This document shows, one piece after another, positions 36,235 to 45,216 of a stretch of 55,367 nucleotides of DNA (within the stretch, counting starts at the first letter, position 1; every line of letters begins with the position of its first letter). The stretch comes from Gloeobacterales cyanobacterium ES-bin-313 (GTDB taxonomy: Bacteria > Cyanobacteriota > Cyanobacteriia > Gloeobacterales > Gloeobacteraceae). The notes under the pieces were generated by a model, which was not told where the DNA came from, did no database searches, and saw nothing but the letters and a program-made list of their open reading frames with translations. The stretch lies in contig JACMLN010000177.1 of assembly GCA_014379585.1 (NCBI GenBank), positions 1 to 55,367 of the forward strand, written 5' to 3'. The translations under genes were made by a program, and so were the position numbers.

Positions 36235-36603
36235 TCACTCTGCAATTTTGTTGGGAAAGGAGTACTCAAGCACGACACAGCCAATATCGCTCACAAACGG
36301 CCCGTGGACTTCACCTGGGGGTCTGCTGGCATAATGCCCAGTTTCTAGCCACAGGTCGAAAGCTTTGTCGTATAAACGGCCACTAACAATGAACACTTCT
36401 TCGGGATAGGCATGGCTTTTGCCACCGAAAGGCGCCGTGTCAGCACCAGGTAGGAAGCGGGTGAGACGCGTATATTCACCTGTGTGCTCGTCGATGCTCA
36501 AGGTCAATTCTTCAGCCATACCTTCAAGCCCCAAAATCGGCTGCCACTTTTCATGGTTGTTGGGACTCAAAGGATTCCAGTAGGTAATTGTGGATTTTGC
36601 CAT
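36235..36603 (-). CDS. Cupin-fold protein
   Basis: A 122-aa single-domain cupin. Metal ligands are probably the His/Glu in GGKSHAYPEEVFIVSG and the His in PPGEVHGPF. It resembles the ChrR-like cupin domain of anti-sigma factors but has no zinc-finger part and no sigma gene beside it. The ATG at 36603 is used because the frame above it is in the dispersed repeat and empty DNA. Role unknown. Confidence 0.72.
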   Translation of the reverse strand: MAKSTITYWNPLSPNNHEKWQPILGLEGMAEELTLSIDEHTGEYTRLTRFLPGADTAPFGGKSHAYPEEVFIVSGRLYDKAFDLWLETGHYASRPPGEVHGPFVSDIGCVVLEYSFPNKIAE

Positions 36604-36748
36604 AATGTTCGTCAGAATCTCTTGCAACACAATACTACAATTTTTGACCAATGGCTGGAGACGTGACTTGCGCGATAAATTTGGGTCAACCTTGCCGCGC
36701 CGTTCCACCAGATCATGTAGATACCGATCAAAACACGCATTATTTCGA

Positions 36749-37100
36749 TTTTGGTGATTGAGATAAATATGGCGAACTGCATTAGGGGGCAGGGGCAAGC
36801 CCCGCCCCCTAAAACCCCCGCCCCGTGGGGGACAGAAGCCTGTCCCCCACACCCCCTTGGCAACTTTAGTGGCCTGATACTTGGTGTTGCTGGGTTGCGC
36901 GGGTTTCGTCTCACGTTGCGGGCGGGTGCGCAACGACCGGAGTCTGTGGACTGGTGGCACGGTAGGTATGACGCTGCGCGTCCCAGGCTCATGGCGCTAC
37001 CGCGTGGTGGGGCGGAATTGGAGAGGGATTGGGAATGGTCTGGGTAACCAATGGGAGGCGCAATGGGTTTAGCTTTAGTGACTCATTGCGATGACGAATT
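36749..37100 (+). repeat. Dispersed repeat, copy C (near full-length)
   Basis: A 352-base GC-rich element. It begins TTTTGGTGATTGAGATAAAT, then ATGGCGAACTGCATT and the hairpin AGGGGGCAGGGGC-AA-GCCCCGCCCCCT, then the 11-bp hairpin GTGGGGGACAG-AAGC-CTGTCCCCCAC. A body with TTGCGCGGGTTTCGTCTCACG and GCGCTACCGCGTGG follows, and it ends CATTGCGATGACGAATT. It is about 90% identical by eye to copy D in reverse orientation. It fills the 577-base gap between the cupin gene and the response regulator. The open frames through it are repeat artefacts; 36604-36748 holds nothing recognisable. Confidence 0.9.
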
Positions 37101-37180
37101 CTTTGGCAGATCTATTTCCTGGATTGAAGAAACTATTTTCTGTTACCTTTTTGACAAACATTATTTCAGCCAAGTCCTCG

Positions 37181-37843
37181 TCATGATGGTTTGGCTGAGG
37201 CATTGGCTAGTATCGCTGCTTGGGTGCGATCTCTTAGACCGAGTTGTCCCAAAATATTGGTGACGTGATATTTCACTGTGCCTTCACTAATGTAGAGCGC
37301 CTGGGCAATCTCTTGATTACTGGCACCTTGGGCAATGAGTTGGAGGACTTCTTGTTCGCGGGGAGTGAGATTTTTGAGCTTTTCATCGGATTGAGGCCGG
37401 GCGCTATCGTTAGCAGGAATCTGGTCGAGTACTTTCTGGAGAATCCCTGGACCAAGTTGGTTATAGCCTTTGTGGACAAGTCGGATCGCTTCAGCCAACT
37501 CTTTGGCAGGTGTATCTTTTAAAAGATAGCCGAGGGCACCACAACGTAAGGCAGCGGAGACATATTCACTGTCGTCGAAGGTGGTTAATACTAAGACTTT
37601 CGTGGCCGGAAACTCTTTGCGAACGAGCTGTGTGGTGGCGACTCCATCCATCTGAGGCATCCGAATATCCATCAGGATCACTTCTGGAAAAGTTGCCTCG
37701 TTATGCCATTGGCGTAGTTGTTCGATGGCTACTTTTCCGTTCTCAGCATCTCCAACCACTTGCAAATCAGGGGCGAGTTCTAAGAGGGCACGCAGTCCCT
37801 GACGAACAATGCTTTGATCGTCCACTAAAAAAACGCGAATCAT
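37181..37843 (-). CDS. NarL/LuxR-type response regulator
   Basis: A 220-aa regulator. The receiver has acidic residues DD at 8-9 and the phosphorylated Asp59 in VILMDIRMPQMDG, and the Lys in GYLLKDTPAKE. The HTH domain is LTPREQEVLQLIAQG and SNQEIAQALYISEGTVKYHV. GGGAG lies six to ten bases before the ATG at 37843, and the gene overlaps the kinase by four bases. It is the likely binder of the twin operator sets at 39142 and 43677, because it is the only response regulator in the window and sits beside the first set. Confidence 0.95.
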   Translation of the reverse strand: MIRVFLVDDQSIVRQGLRALLELAPDLQVVGDAENGKVAIEQLRQWHNEATFPEVILMDIRMPQMDGVATTQLVRKEFPATKVLVLTTFDDSEYVSAALRCGALGYLLKDTPAKELAEAIRLVHKGYNQLGPGILQKVLDQIPANDSARPQSDEKLKNLTPREQEVLQLIAQGASNQEIAQALYISEGTVKYHVTNILGQLGLRDRTQAAILANASAKPS

Positions 37844-39066
37844 ACGGCTCCCTCTAAAACTGGAAAAGTCGCTAAGATCTGACAACCACGCCCTGGTTTA
37901 CTTGTGATTTTGAAATCTCCACCGAGGGCAAGATTGCGTTCGCGCATGCCTTGAAGACCGAAGCCTGTTGTATTTTGGGCACAGTCGAATCCTTGTCCAT
38001 TGTCTTCTAGCAAAAGATGCACCTGTTCTGAGGTGCCCCAAATTTTGATACGGACGAAGTCGGCTTTGGAGTGCTTACAGATATTGGTTAACCCTTCTTG
38101 AACAATGCAGTAGATAGCGTGGATAACTTCGCGACTGAGTTTTTTGGTCAACTCAATCTGGCACGCAGGTGCAATGCCTACAGTCTGTTCAAATTCAGTG
38201 GCTAAGCTATCAAGTGCTGACGATAGCGAATGACCATGCAAAGGATCGGTACGCAAGGCAGAAACAGAATGGCGGACGGCCTGCAGAGCAGTGGTTCCAG
38301 AATGTTTGGCATCTTTTAAAAAACCTCTGGCCTTTTGAGGATCTCGCTCCCAAAGCTCAATCACTGCTTCCATTTGAATGTTAAGGGCCGTCAGGGAGTG
38401 GCCAAGGGAATCATGGATATCGCGGGCGATGCGGTTACGTTCTTGGAGGGCAGCTTGATCCTCAATGCGGCGGGCATACTCACGCAAACGGAGATTGGCA
38501 TCACTCAATTTTTGACGGCTCAGGCGCTCCGAAATCAGTGCATTGACCAAAAGCAAGACAAAGAGCAATACTAAACCAAAAAGTAGAGCAGGGGTAAGCG
38601 TAAAATTTAATGCCTCAGCACCAGAGCGCGAAAAGCGGGCAGACTCCAGTTGCACGGGGAGATCAAACTGCGAAACCTGTATGCCAAAATTCACCAAGAA
38701 AGCTACCAAAACTATCGCTGCCACACTCAGGCGACCAGGAAGCTCAAAAATCAGGCAACTGCGAATCATCAACAGTAAGAAAAGAAAGGGGAATGGATGG
38801 AAACCATGAATGAGAAAACTGGCCGAGCCAATTAGAGCAAATTCAACAATAGTATATAAGATCTTCCGGAAATTGTCCTTTGTTGGCAAGAAGAGTCCCA
38901 TCAACCCAAAAACACCAATAAAGAGAAACGGTAGTAACGAAAACTGCTGCATTTCCCCTGTGAGAGGCAATGGCAAAAATTCGAGAAAACAACTAATTGC
39001 CAACAAGATCCATTCCAGCTTTAGCAGAAAAGGAAAGGGATGATCTGGTTTCTTAATGAAATGCAC
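37840..39066 (-). CDS. Sensor histidine kinase, NarX-like (HisKA_3)
   Basis: A 408-aa kinase. Residues 1-180 hold about six membrane segments and no large periplasmic sensor domain, so it may sense the membrane or a lipid/peptide signal. A coiled linker is followed by the dimerisation box with phosphorylated His218 in RNRIARDIHDSLGHSLTAL, and then the HATPase (LLLEDNGQGFD, GFGLQGMRERNLALGG). It starts with GTG at 39066, in the divergent region upstream of the small secreted protein. The response regulator gene overlaps it by four bases. Confidence 0.93.
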   Translation of the reverse strand: MHFIKKPDHPFPFLLKLEWILLAISCFLEFLPLPLTGEMQQFSLLPFLFIGVFGLMGLFLPTKDNFRKILYTIVEFALIGSASFLIHGFHPFPFLFLLLMIRSCLIFELPGRLSVAAIVLVAFLVNFGIQVSQFDLPVQLESARFSRSGAEALNFTLTPALLFGLVLLFVLLLVNALISERLSRQKLSDANLRLREYARRIEDQAALQERNRIARDIHDSLGHSLTALNIQMEAVIELWERDPQKARGFLKDAKHSGTTALQAVRHSVSALRTDPLHGHSLSSALDSLATEFEQTVGIAPACQIELTKKLSREVIHAIYCIVQEGLTNICKHSKADFVRIKIWGTSEQVHLLLEDNGQGFDCAQNTTGFGLQGMRERNLALGGDFKITSKPGRGCQILATFPVLEGAV

Positions 39067-39141
39067 GGCTCATTCGCACAATTTTTTAGATCATAGACCA
39101 GTTCAAAACAGACTGCCCTAGGCTCAAGCCCAGTTTCGCTA

Positions 39142-39239
39142 TGACCAAAGTCATCTTAGCGAACTCGACTTTGGTTTTGCTAAAGGTCTAGACCTTTGCA
39201 TCGGGGCAATGATGACCACATCTTGAAAGATAAAGATAG
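39142..39239 (+). promoter_or_regulatory. Operator triplet and promoter of the secreted-protein/tolC unit
   Basis: Three related boxes: TGACCAAAGTCA (39142-39153), GACTTTGGTT (39167-39176, the same in inverse orientation) and GACCTTTGCATC (39191-39202), then a -10-like TAAAGATAG ending at 39239, 19 bases before the GTG of the 39258 gene. No TTGACA-like -35 is present at the right distance, as expected for an activated promoter. The same layout with identical spacing is at 43677-43774. The region also lies upstream of the kinase gene on the other strand. Confidence 0.7.
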
Positions 39240-39257
39240 CGTCTCACCAACAATCCT

Positions 39258-39566
39258 GTGATCCGACTCCATTCTCTTTTCATCTCGACGGGGTTCCTTC
39301 TGCTGACTATTGCCCTCTGCCCACCCCATCCACAATCAGTTTGTCAGGGTGATCCGATCAAAAAAACGAGCCAACAGTTGCGTCAAATTCTCTCAGTTTC
39401 CCAATGGCTGCGCTTTGAATCTGCTCTAGATCACATCGAACTTTCTGCTCTACCAGCCTCACTCAATCTCTCAGAACAACAGTGGCGGCAATTAGAGCAG
39501 ATTCAGCGACCAGCTTGCGAAGACGAAAGCCTACCTAAGAACGACCATGCTCAAACAATCTTCTAA
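39258..39566 (+). CDS. Small secreted protein in front of tolC
   Basis: A 102-aa protein with a signal peptide (LFISTGFLLLTIALC) and a helical mature part (SQQLRQILSVSQWLRFESAL, LNLSEQQWRQLEQIQ) reminiscent of LTxxQ-type periplasmic proteins such as Spy/CpxP. Whether it has the same chaperone role is unknown. GTG is its start and it overlaps tolC by 20 bases, so the two are translationally linked. It lies directly under the two-component-type operator set. Confidence 0.65.
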   Translation: MIRLHSLFISTGFLLLTIALCPPHPQSVCQGDPIKKTSQQLRQILSVSQWLRFESALDHIELSALPASLNLSEQQWRQLEQIQRPACEDESLPKNDHAQTIF

Positions 39567-40959
39567 CACCCATTGCTTTATGACCCTCGGTTTTGCAATG
39601 GCGCTTTGCCTGCAACCGGCACCACTTTACGGCCAGTCTGCAAACGATCTCAACCCGATTGTGCCAGCGATTCCCAATGCATCCTTTGAACTGAAGGTTC
39701 AGACGATCCGACCACTCAAGCTTCAAGAGGCGATCAAAATTGGGCTAGAACGCAGTCCCCAACTCCAGCTCTCACAGATTTCCATTGGCAAAGCCGAAGC
39801 CGTACTCCGTCAAAATAACGCTGGTCTTTTTCCAACTGCAAGTTTATCCGCAAGTTACACCTACAATCAAACAGCGCAAAGCGCTGTCAGTGCCGCGCTC
39901 AGCGCCCAGTCCTTTGGCGGCGCTTCCGGTCTCTTTCAATCTGAGAGCGTGCCCGTTACAGGTGAAGTCTCACTCAATTGGACGGTTTTTTCGAGTGGGC
40001 TCGTCGGCAGTCGCATTTTGGCAGCCAATGAAAGTCTCAAAGCCACTCGCCTCGACTACGAACGGACTTGCCAGGATCTAATCAATAACATCATCACTGC
40101 CTACTACAATTTGCAGACTGCCGATGGCAATGTCTTGATTGGTGAAGCCTCTGTGCGAAGTGCAGAAGCTAGCCTCAAGGACGCTACAGCCCAGGAAAAA
40201 GTAGGAGTCGGTACACGCTTCTCCGTGCTTCAAGCCGAGGTGCAGCTGGCAAATGCTCGACAAAATTTCTTGCAGTACACGAATCAGCGCATCGTCAGCC
40301 AACGCGAGCTAGCTCGCCAACTCAATTTTGCAGTGCCTACTGATGTGAATGCCGCCGATCCGATCGAGAAAGGGGAAAACTGGGAGATGTCCTTAGAGGA
40401 CACCATTTTGAAAGCGTACCGTGGGCGCGTGGAACTTGAACGCTATCTCGCCCAAGAGCGTTCGGCGAAAGCAAGTGAGGCTTCCTACTACGCCAGTGTG
40501 AGTCCACAAGTGAGCCTCTTTTTCACTGGCCAAATCTACGACAACCTCGTCGATCCAGTCACTGGAATTTATTCGGGCTACAGCATCGGTGCTAAAGTCC
40601 AATGGTCTGCCTTCGATGGTGGTGTGGCTCTCGCCCAAGCCGATCAAGCGATTGCCGATGCCAAATCAGCGCGACTCAATTACATCGACAATCGCAACAC
40701 GATCCGCTACGCAGTCGAAAATGCCTATTCCACACTCCTCACTTCAACCCTACAAATTTCGACCGCTACTTCGGCTGTAGTCAGTGCGGAGGAGTCCTTG
40801 CGCCTTGCCCGTCTGCGCTTTCAAGCTGGCATCGGTACCCAAACAGATGTGATTACAGCAGATCGCGACCTTGCTCAATCAAGGGTCAATCGTTTGAATG
40901 CAATTATCGACTACAACAAATCCATCGCAGCGCTAAAAAGAGCAACAGGGACGCTGTAA
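39547..40959 (+). CDS. TolC family outer-membrane efflux protein
   Basis: A 470-aa outer-membrane channel. It has a signal sequence (TLGFAMALCLQPAPLYGQ) and the two TolC repeats with long coiled helices: PLKLQEAIKIGLERSPQLQL at the start of the first, and GVGTRFSVLQAEVQLANARQ; the second ends with AGIGTQTDVITADRDLAQS. The equivalent channel of tripartite efflux or type I secretion. It pairs naturally with the fusion protein and permease encoded from 43820, which have no channel of their own. Confidence 0.92.
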   Translation: MLKQSSNTHCFMTLGFAMALCLQPAPLYGQSANDLNPIVPAIPNASFELKVQTIRPLKLQEAIKIGLERSPQLQLSQISIGKAEAVLRQNNAGLFPTASLSASYTYNQTAQSAVSAALSAQSFGGASGLFQSESVPVTGEVSLNWTVFSSGLVGSRILAANESLKATRLDYERTCQDLINNIITAYYNLQTADGNVLIGEASVRSAEASLKDATAQEKVGVGTRFSVLQAEVQLANARQNFLQYTNQRIVSQRELARQLNFAVPTDVNAADPIEKGENWEMSLEDTILKAYRGRVELERYLAQERSAKASEASYYASVSPQVSLFFTGQIYDNLVDPVTGIYSGYSIGAKVQWSAFDGGVALAQADQAIADAKSARLNYIDNRNTIRYAVENAYSTLLTSTLQISTATSAVVSAEESLRLARLRFQAGIGTQTDVITADRDLAQSRVNRLNAIIDYNKSIAALKRATGTL

Positions 40960-40965
40960 ACCCTC

Positions 40966-41322
40966 CTATATCCATTGACTTTTTGGGATATTCTCTTCCT
41001 GGTCGTGGCACTTTACTGTGTTGGCTTCAGCCCAGGCACCCATCATCTCGACAACAGGGATGAGGGTTCTGCCCAGTTCTGTGAGGGAGTACTCTACTTT
41101 GGGTGGAACTTGAGCAAAGACTTCACGATGGACAAGCCCGACTTGTTCGAGCTGTCGCAGTTGCTGAGTGAGGATGCGGCGAGATACCCCGTCAATGGCA
41201 GAAATGAGCTCCGAAAAGCGCATGGTTCGCTGAGCAAGATGGGAAATAATCGTCAATTTCCAACGGCCAGAAATGAGTTCCAAGGTGATCTCGGCGGGGC
41301 ACACAGGGTGTGCACGGGACAC
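40966..41322 (-). CDS. HxlR family transcriptional regulator
   Basis: A 118-aa winged-helix regulator: CPAEITLELISGRWKLTII, RFSELISAIDGVSRRILTQQL, EYSLTELGRTLIPVVEMM, the HxlR pattern. The family often senses aldehydes or quinones and controls a nearby reductase. It is convergent with tolC (gap six bases) and divergent from the SDR gene, its likely target. The start is the GTG at 41322, with AGAGA five bases upstream; the frame reaches 41448, but this length fits the family. Confidence 0.85.
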   Translation of the reverse strand: MSRAHPVCPAEITLELISGRWKLTIISHLAQRTMRFSELISAIDGVSRRILTQQLRQLEQVGLVHREVFAQVPPKVEYSLTELGRTLIPVVEMMGAWAEANTVKCHDQEENIPKSQWI

Positions 41323-41868
41323 ACTGTCTCTATCGCTTGAACTGATTAGAGTAAAGTGTGCGTTTCCCACTTGAAAAGATGAATATTTCAATGTTTTATT
41401 TCTCCATGCGCATTCGACTACTAACAGGGGGCGTGTCCTATTGTCCAATAGCTAACATCTTTTATTGATAGCTTTACGCTATCGAGCAGGCTTGAAAAAT
41501 AGGGTATATGCAATAGCGTCATGCTGCAATGCCTGGGAAATTTTATGATTGGGTCGCACAGTCAAACATAAATACAAAAATTCTGATAACAGAATGTTAA
41601 TGGATTGATCCTTTCTGCATCTTCTTGATAAATGAGCTGCAGACTCAATTTCCTGATGTGCCGATTTTTGCGAGACTACAAAAGAAATGAGTAGCCGCAG
41701 ATATAAGTTTCCTAGAGCTTTGAGTATCAATTAGGTAACTTTTAGGTTCCCGTACTACCATGCTTGTGGTTATTCCAATTTGCCTGTTTAGCATCAAAAA
41801 ATAGCTTAATGAGATGGCCAGAATGTGTAAATGAACCAGTTGCACGACAAATACTCAGGGGAATAGGA
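41323..41868. promoter_or_regulatory. AT-rich divergent region between HxlR and SDR genes
   Basis: This 546-base gap holds the promoters of both genes. Visible: a perfect 6-bp hairpin GATAGC-TTTAC-GCTATC (41467-41483) and an 11-bp-period direct repeat TAGGTAAC/TAGGTTCC (41732-41750), which puts both on one face of the helix, a possible HxlR operator. Short frames on the minus strand here have no ribosome site. I see no other gene. Confidence 0.35.
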
Positions 41869-42630
41869 ATGCAAATCAAGGATGCGGTTGTGTTGGTCAC
41901 AGGTGCGAATGGTGGGATAGGTTCTCACTTTGTACAGGAACTTCTTAATAGTCAAGCAGCCAAGATCTATGTGTGTGCACGCAGTGCTGCAAAGTTGAGC
42001 AAGCTCATCGAGCTAGATCCGATGCGAATTTTTCCAATCGAATTGGATGTGACCGATCTTCAATCAGTAGAGTCAGCGGCACAGCGCTGCCAAGATATCA
42101 CCATTTTAATCAACAACGCTGGGAATTCCTTGAACCAAGGTTTGATTGCTGCTGAGAGCCTTGAAGCGGCTCGCGCCGAAATGGAGGTGAACTACTTCGG
42201 AATGTTGTCCATGTGCCGCGCTTTTGCGCCGATCCTCAAGCAACATGGTGGAGGTGCAATCATCAATATTCTGTCGCTGCTTGGCCGGATCAATTTTCCT
42301 TTCAGCGGATCTTATAGTGCATCAAAAGCAGCAGCAATCTCTATGACCCAGGGAGTACGCGCCGAACTTTCCGGACAAGGAACTCTAGTGGTTGCAGTCA
42401 TGCCCGGTACGGTAGATACGGAACTAGCAAAAGATTGGCCTAATCCAAAAGTAGCTCCCAGCGAAGTCGCGAAAATGGCGTTGCAGGCAGTTATTGATGG
42501 CGAAGAGGATGTTTATCCTGGTGAGCAAGCCCAACAAGTGTCGGCGCAGTTGCTGAGTGCGCCCAAGGCTGTAGAAAAATACATGGCGGGCTTTTTGCCC
42601 GGTATGATTTTGGCAGGCACCGATGCGTAA
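41869..42630 (+). CDS. Short-chain dehydrogenase/reductase
   Basis: A 253-aa NAD(P)-dependent oxidoreductase with a Rossmann fold: TGANGGIGSHF cofactor motif, NNAGNSLNQG, the catalytic YxxxK in SGSYSASKAAAIS, and VMPGTVDTELAK. Substrate unknown. GGGGA precedes the ATG at 41869 by eight bases. It faces the HxlR gene and is followed by a LysR gene 9 bases later, so it may be under two regulators. Confidence 0.9.
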   Translation: MQIKDAVVLVTGANGGIGSHFVQELLNSQAAKIYVCARSAAKLSKLIELDPMRIFPIELDVTDLQSVESAAQRCQDITILINNAGNSLNQGLIAAESLEAARAEMEVNYFGMLSMCRAFAPILKQHGGGAIINILSLLGRINFPFSGSYSASKAAAISMTQGVRAELSGQGTLVVAVMPGTVDTELAKDWPNPKVAPSEVAKMALQAVIDGEEDVYPGEQAQQVSAQLLSAPKAVEKYMAGFLPGMILAGTDA

Positions 42631-42639
42631 ATCTTGTCC

Positions 42640-43542
42640 ATGAATTCCCCCCAACCAGAAATCGAAATTCGACAGCTGCGTTATTTTGTTGCACTGGCAG
42701 AAGCGCTACATTTTGGGCTTGCTGCTGAACAGCTCAAGATTGCCCAGCCATCTTTAACGCGCCAGATTCAATTGTTGGAGCAGCAGGTTGGCTCACCCTT
42801 ATTTGAGCGAACCCAGCGCCAAGTGAGATTGACCAACGTCGGCCAGATATTCCTTGAACAGGCGCGGCTCACACTCGATCAGCATCAACGCGCTGTTGAA
42901 AGTGCTCGCAACGCTGCCAGTAAGCAGCAGGATGTCTTGACTGTGGGCTTTGAACCCTGTGCCACCTATCATGGACTGGCTCAAGTGGTTCAAGCTTTTA
43001 GTGAGCAACATCCTGAAATTAAGCTGATCAGCTACCAGTTAACGTCTCCAGATCTTGAAGAGGCCGTTTTGCGTGGCCGGATCGACGCTGGATTTCTCCA
43101 TCCGCCCATCAACCATTCCCAACTCGTTTTCGAAAAAGTTTCTGACGAAGGGGTACTCGCTGTGCTCAACACAGCCCATCCCCTTGCTCGTCGCCGCCGC
43201 ATCGCCCTTGCGGATCTTGCCTTAGAACCCTTTATCCTGTTTCCACGCCAGATCGCCCCTGCTTGCTACGACGGGATTCAAGCGCTTTGCCAACAGGAAG
43301 GTTTCACCCCCAATGTCCGGCACGAGACGAACGATTTTTCCTTTTGCTTGCGACTGATTGGCACAGGTATGGGGGTGACGATTGCTCCATCCGGCATCCG
43401 CGAACGCAAAGAGCGCAGCGTTGCTTATCGTTCTTTGAGCAACAAATCCCCTCATATCGAAACAGGTTTTGTCCGACGCGCAGGCGAAATGTCTCCTCAA
43501 CTTGCCAATTTGCTGACCCTCTGGCGAACCTATGCGGCGTGA
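42640..43542 (+). CDS. LysR family transcriptional regulator
   Basis: A 300-aa LTTR. The HTH is in the first 65 residues (IEIRQLRYFVALAEALHFGLA, PSLTRQIQLLEQQVG, LFERTQRQVRLT), followed by the two-lobed effector domain (DVLTVGFEPCATYHGLAQVV, GFLHPPINHSQL). It probably regulates the upstream SDR gene and itself. ATG 42640 is used rather than the TTG at 42634. Confidence 0.9.
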   Translation: MNSPQPEIEIRQLRYFVALAEALHFGLAAEQLKIAQPSLTRQIQLLEQQVGSPLFERTQRQVRLTNVGQIFLEQARLTLDQHQRAVESARNAASKQQDVLTVGFEPCATYHGLAQVVQAFSEQHPEIKLISYQLTSPDLEEAVLRGRIDAGFLHPPINHSQLVFEKVSDEGVLAVLNTAHPLARRRRIALADLALEPFILFPRQIAPACYDGIQALCQQEGFTPNVRHETNDFSFCLRLIGTGMGVTIAPSGIRERKERSVAYRSLSNKSPHIETGFVRRAGEMSPQLANLLTLWRTYAA

Positions 43543-43676
43543 ACATTGTGTGAACTGCAAATTTTGGCTGAACCGATCACGCTTTTCTGCCCTATTTCTG
43601 AATCAGAATCGGTAAATGATCAAAGCTGAATTGATAGGTGCTCAATCAAGGAAAACGCTTGAAGTAAATCCGGTTG

Positions 43677-43774
43677 TGACGAAAGTCACCGTGCATGCCT
43701 TGACTTTCGTCTAGCTCAGAATCCAGACTTTTGCGTCGGGCTTATAGAAATAGTTGCTTCGAAAATAGGGATAG
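43677..43774 (+). promoter_or_regulatory. Operator triplet and promoter of the fusion-protein unit
   Basis: TGACGAAAGTCA (43677-43688), GACTTTCGTC (43702-43711) and GACTTTTGCGTC (43726-43737), then TAGGGATAG ending at 43774. Start-to-start distances (25, 24 and 44 bases to the GATAG) equal those of the 39142 set. The stretch TCYAGACYTTTGCRTCGGG around box 3 is nearly identical in both. The first two boxes also form an 11-bp inverted repeat with a 12-base loop (43678-43711). The gene starts 46 bases further on. Confidence 0.7.
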
Positions 43775-43819
43775 TCAACTCGATCAGAGAAGGCTGCTAG
43801 GAAACTAGCACGAATCGCC

Positions 43820-45178
43820 GTGAAGACAGAAAATGCTCAAGCCGCTCCAAGTTTGATGTCTACCAACAATCCTGCAAAACCTCGTCCCCGTTCCCGCCAG
43901 AATTGGCTCTATTGGGGCTTATCTCTCTTTGGTGGAGCAGCAGTCATCCTCTGGTTTCTTGCCCCCAAAGCACCACCTGAAAGTATGACTTTTCCGCAAA
44001 CAGTTCCGGTAGTTCGGCGCGATATCACCGTGAATGTCTCTGCGGCGGGTACTGTGAAATCCCTAACGCCTGTGAATATCAGCCCAAAGCAGGCAGGCAG
44101 GCTAGGAGCACTCTATGTCGAGCAGGGTGCCTGGGTCAAAGCGGGTCAGTTGCTTGCACGTATGGATCATTCCAATCTTGAAGGACAACGCTTACAGGCT
44201 TTTGGCAGTTTGCAATCGGCCCAAGCGAATCTCCATAAATTACAAGCGGGGAATCGTCCCCAAGAAATTCAGCAAGCATCCGATAACCTTCGTCAAGCTC
44301 AGGCAAGTCTGATTGCGTCAAAAGCGAACTATGAAAGTAATTTGCAGCTCTATAAGCTTGGGGCTGTTAGCCGCAACACTCTCGCATCCAACCGCTCCCA
44401 GTACGAATCCGATTTGGCGCACATTGGCTCACTCCAACAACAGTTGAATCTCAGTCGCCAGGGCTACCGAAAAGAAGATATCGAAGCAGCGCAAGCGCAA
44501 GTTACCCAAGCCCAAGGCAACCTCAAGACCATCGATGCTCAGATCGCCGATACCTTGATCCGCGCTCCTTTCAGCGGCCTAGTTACCCAAAAGTTCGCCA
44601 GTCCCGGTGCCTTTGTAACCCCAACAACTTCGGCAAGTGCCACTTCTTCCGCTACTTCTTCCTCGATTTTGGCCATGGCTGGCGAATTAGAAGCGGTCGT
44701 CGCTGTGGCTGAATCGGATATTCGCAATATTCACAAAGGCCAAACCGTCACCATTCAAGTCGATGCCTATCCAGGCCGCAACTTTCATGGGCAAGTGCGC
44801 CTGATTGCCCCAGAGTCTGTCGTCACCCAGAACGTCACCAGTTTTGAAGTGCGGGTCAAGATTCTCGATGACAAGCAAAAACTGTTGAAGTCTGGGATGA
44901 ATCTAAACGCAAATTTCTTGGTGGGTATCCATAAAGATGCGCTGCTCATTCCAACTACAGCCATTGTCAGCACTGCCTCCGGAGCATCGGTGAATATTCA
45001 AAGTGCCAATAGTTCGCTCTCAAAATCTATCGTCACAGGCGCAACCATTGACACCCAAACCGAGGTTTTACAAGGGCTTGAGGCCAATGATCGTGTGTTC
45101 ATTACCCTGACTAAACAGCGTCAGCCTAATGGTGTTCCTGTAGAAAATAAGAGCCTCCTGCCCCCACCACCTAAATAA
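43820..45178 (+). CDS. Efflux membrane-fusion protein (MacA/HlyD type)
   Basis: A 452-aa periplasmic adaptor. One N-terminal membrane helix (YWGLSLFGGAAVILWFLA), lipoyl and hairpin segments (VNVSAAGTVKSLTPVNISP, GALYVEQGAWVKAGQLLARMD), a coiled-coil of about 110 residues, and the C-terminal barrel (IRAPFSGLVTQKFASPGAFV). It would connect the MacB-type permease with the TolC channel. The start is GTG 43820 or ATG 43856; both lack a clear ribosome site. The permease gene starts 38 bases downstream. Confidence 0.9.
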   Translation: MKTENAQAAPSLMSTNNPAKPRPRSRQNWLYWGLSLFGGAAVILWFLAPKAPPESMTFPQTVPVVRRDITVNVSAAGTVKSLTPVNISPKQAGRLGALYVEQGAWVKAGQLLARMDHSNLEGQRLQAFGSLQSAQANLHKLQAGNRPQEIQQASDNLRQAQASLIASKANYESNLQLYKLGAVSRNTLASNRSQYESDLAHIGSLQQQLNLSRQGYRKEDIEAAQAQVTQAQGNLKTIDAQIADTLIRAPFSGLVTQKFASPGAFVTPTTSASATSSATSSSILAMAGELEAVVAVAESDIRNIHKGQTVTIQVDAYPGRNFHGQVRLIAPESVVTQNVTSFEVRVKILDDKQKLLKSGMNLNANFLVGIHKDALLIPTTAIVSTASGASVNIQSANSSLSKSIVTGATIDTQTEVLQGLEANDRVFITLTKQRQPNGVPVENKSLLPPPPK

Positions 45179-45216
45179 GTCCTGAAGTAACACTGATAGC
45201 CCCTGAAGCAACACCG

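Noticed and set aside
36612-36992. Open frames through the dispersed repeats (also 36751-37047, 54385-54718)
   Set aside because: The similar protein strings (ACPPHPLGNF and others) occur only because the DNA is repeated. They shift frame between copies and start without ribosome sites.
43594-43612. TTCTGAATCAGAA palindrome after the LysR gene as a terminator
   Set aside because: The loop is a single base and no T run follows, so it is not a credible terminator.
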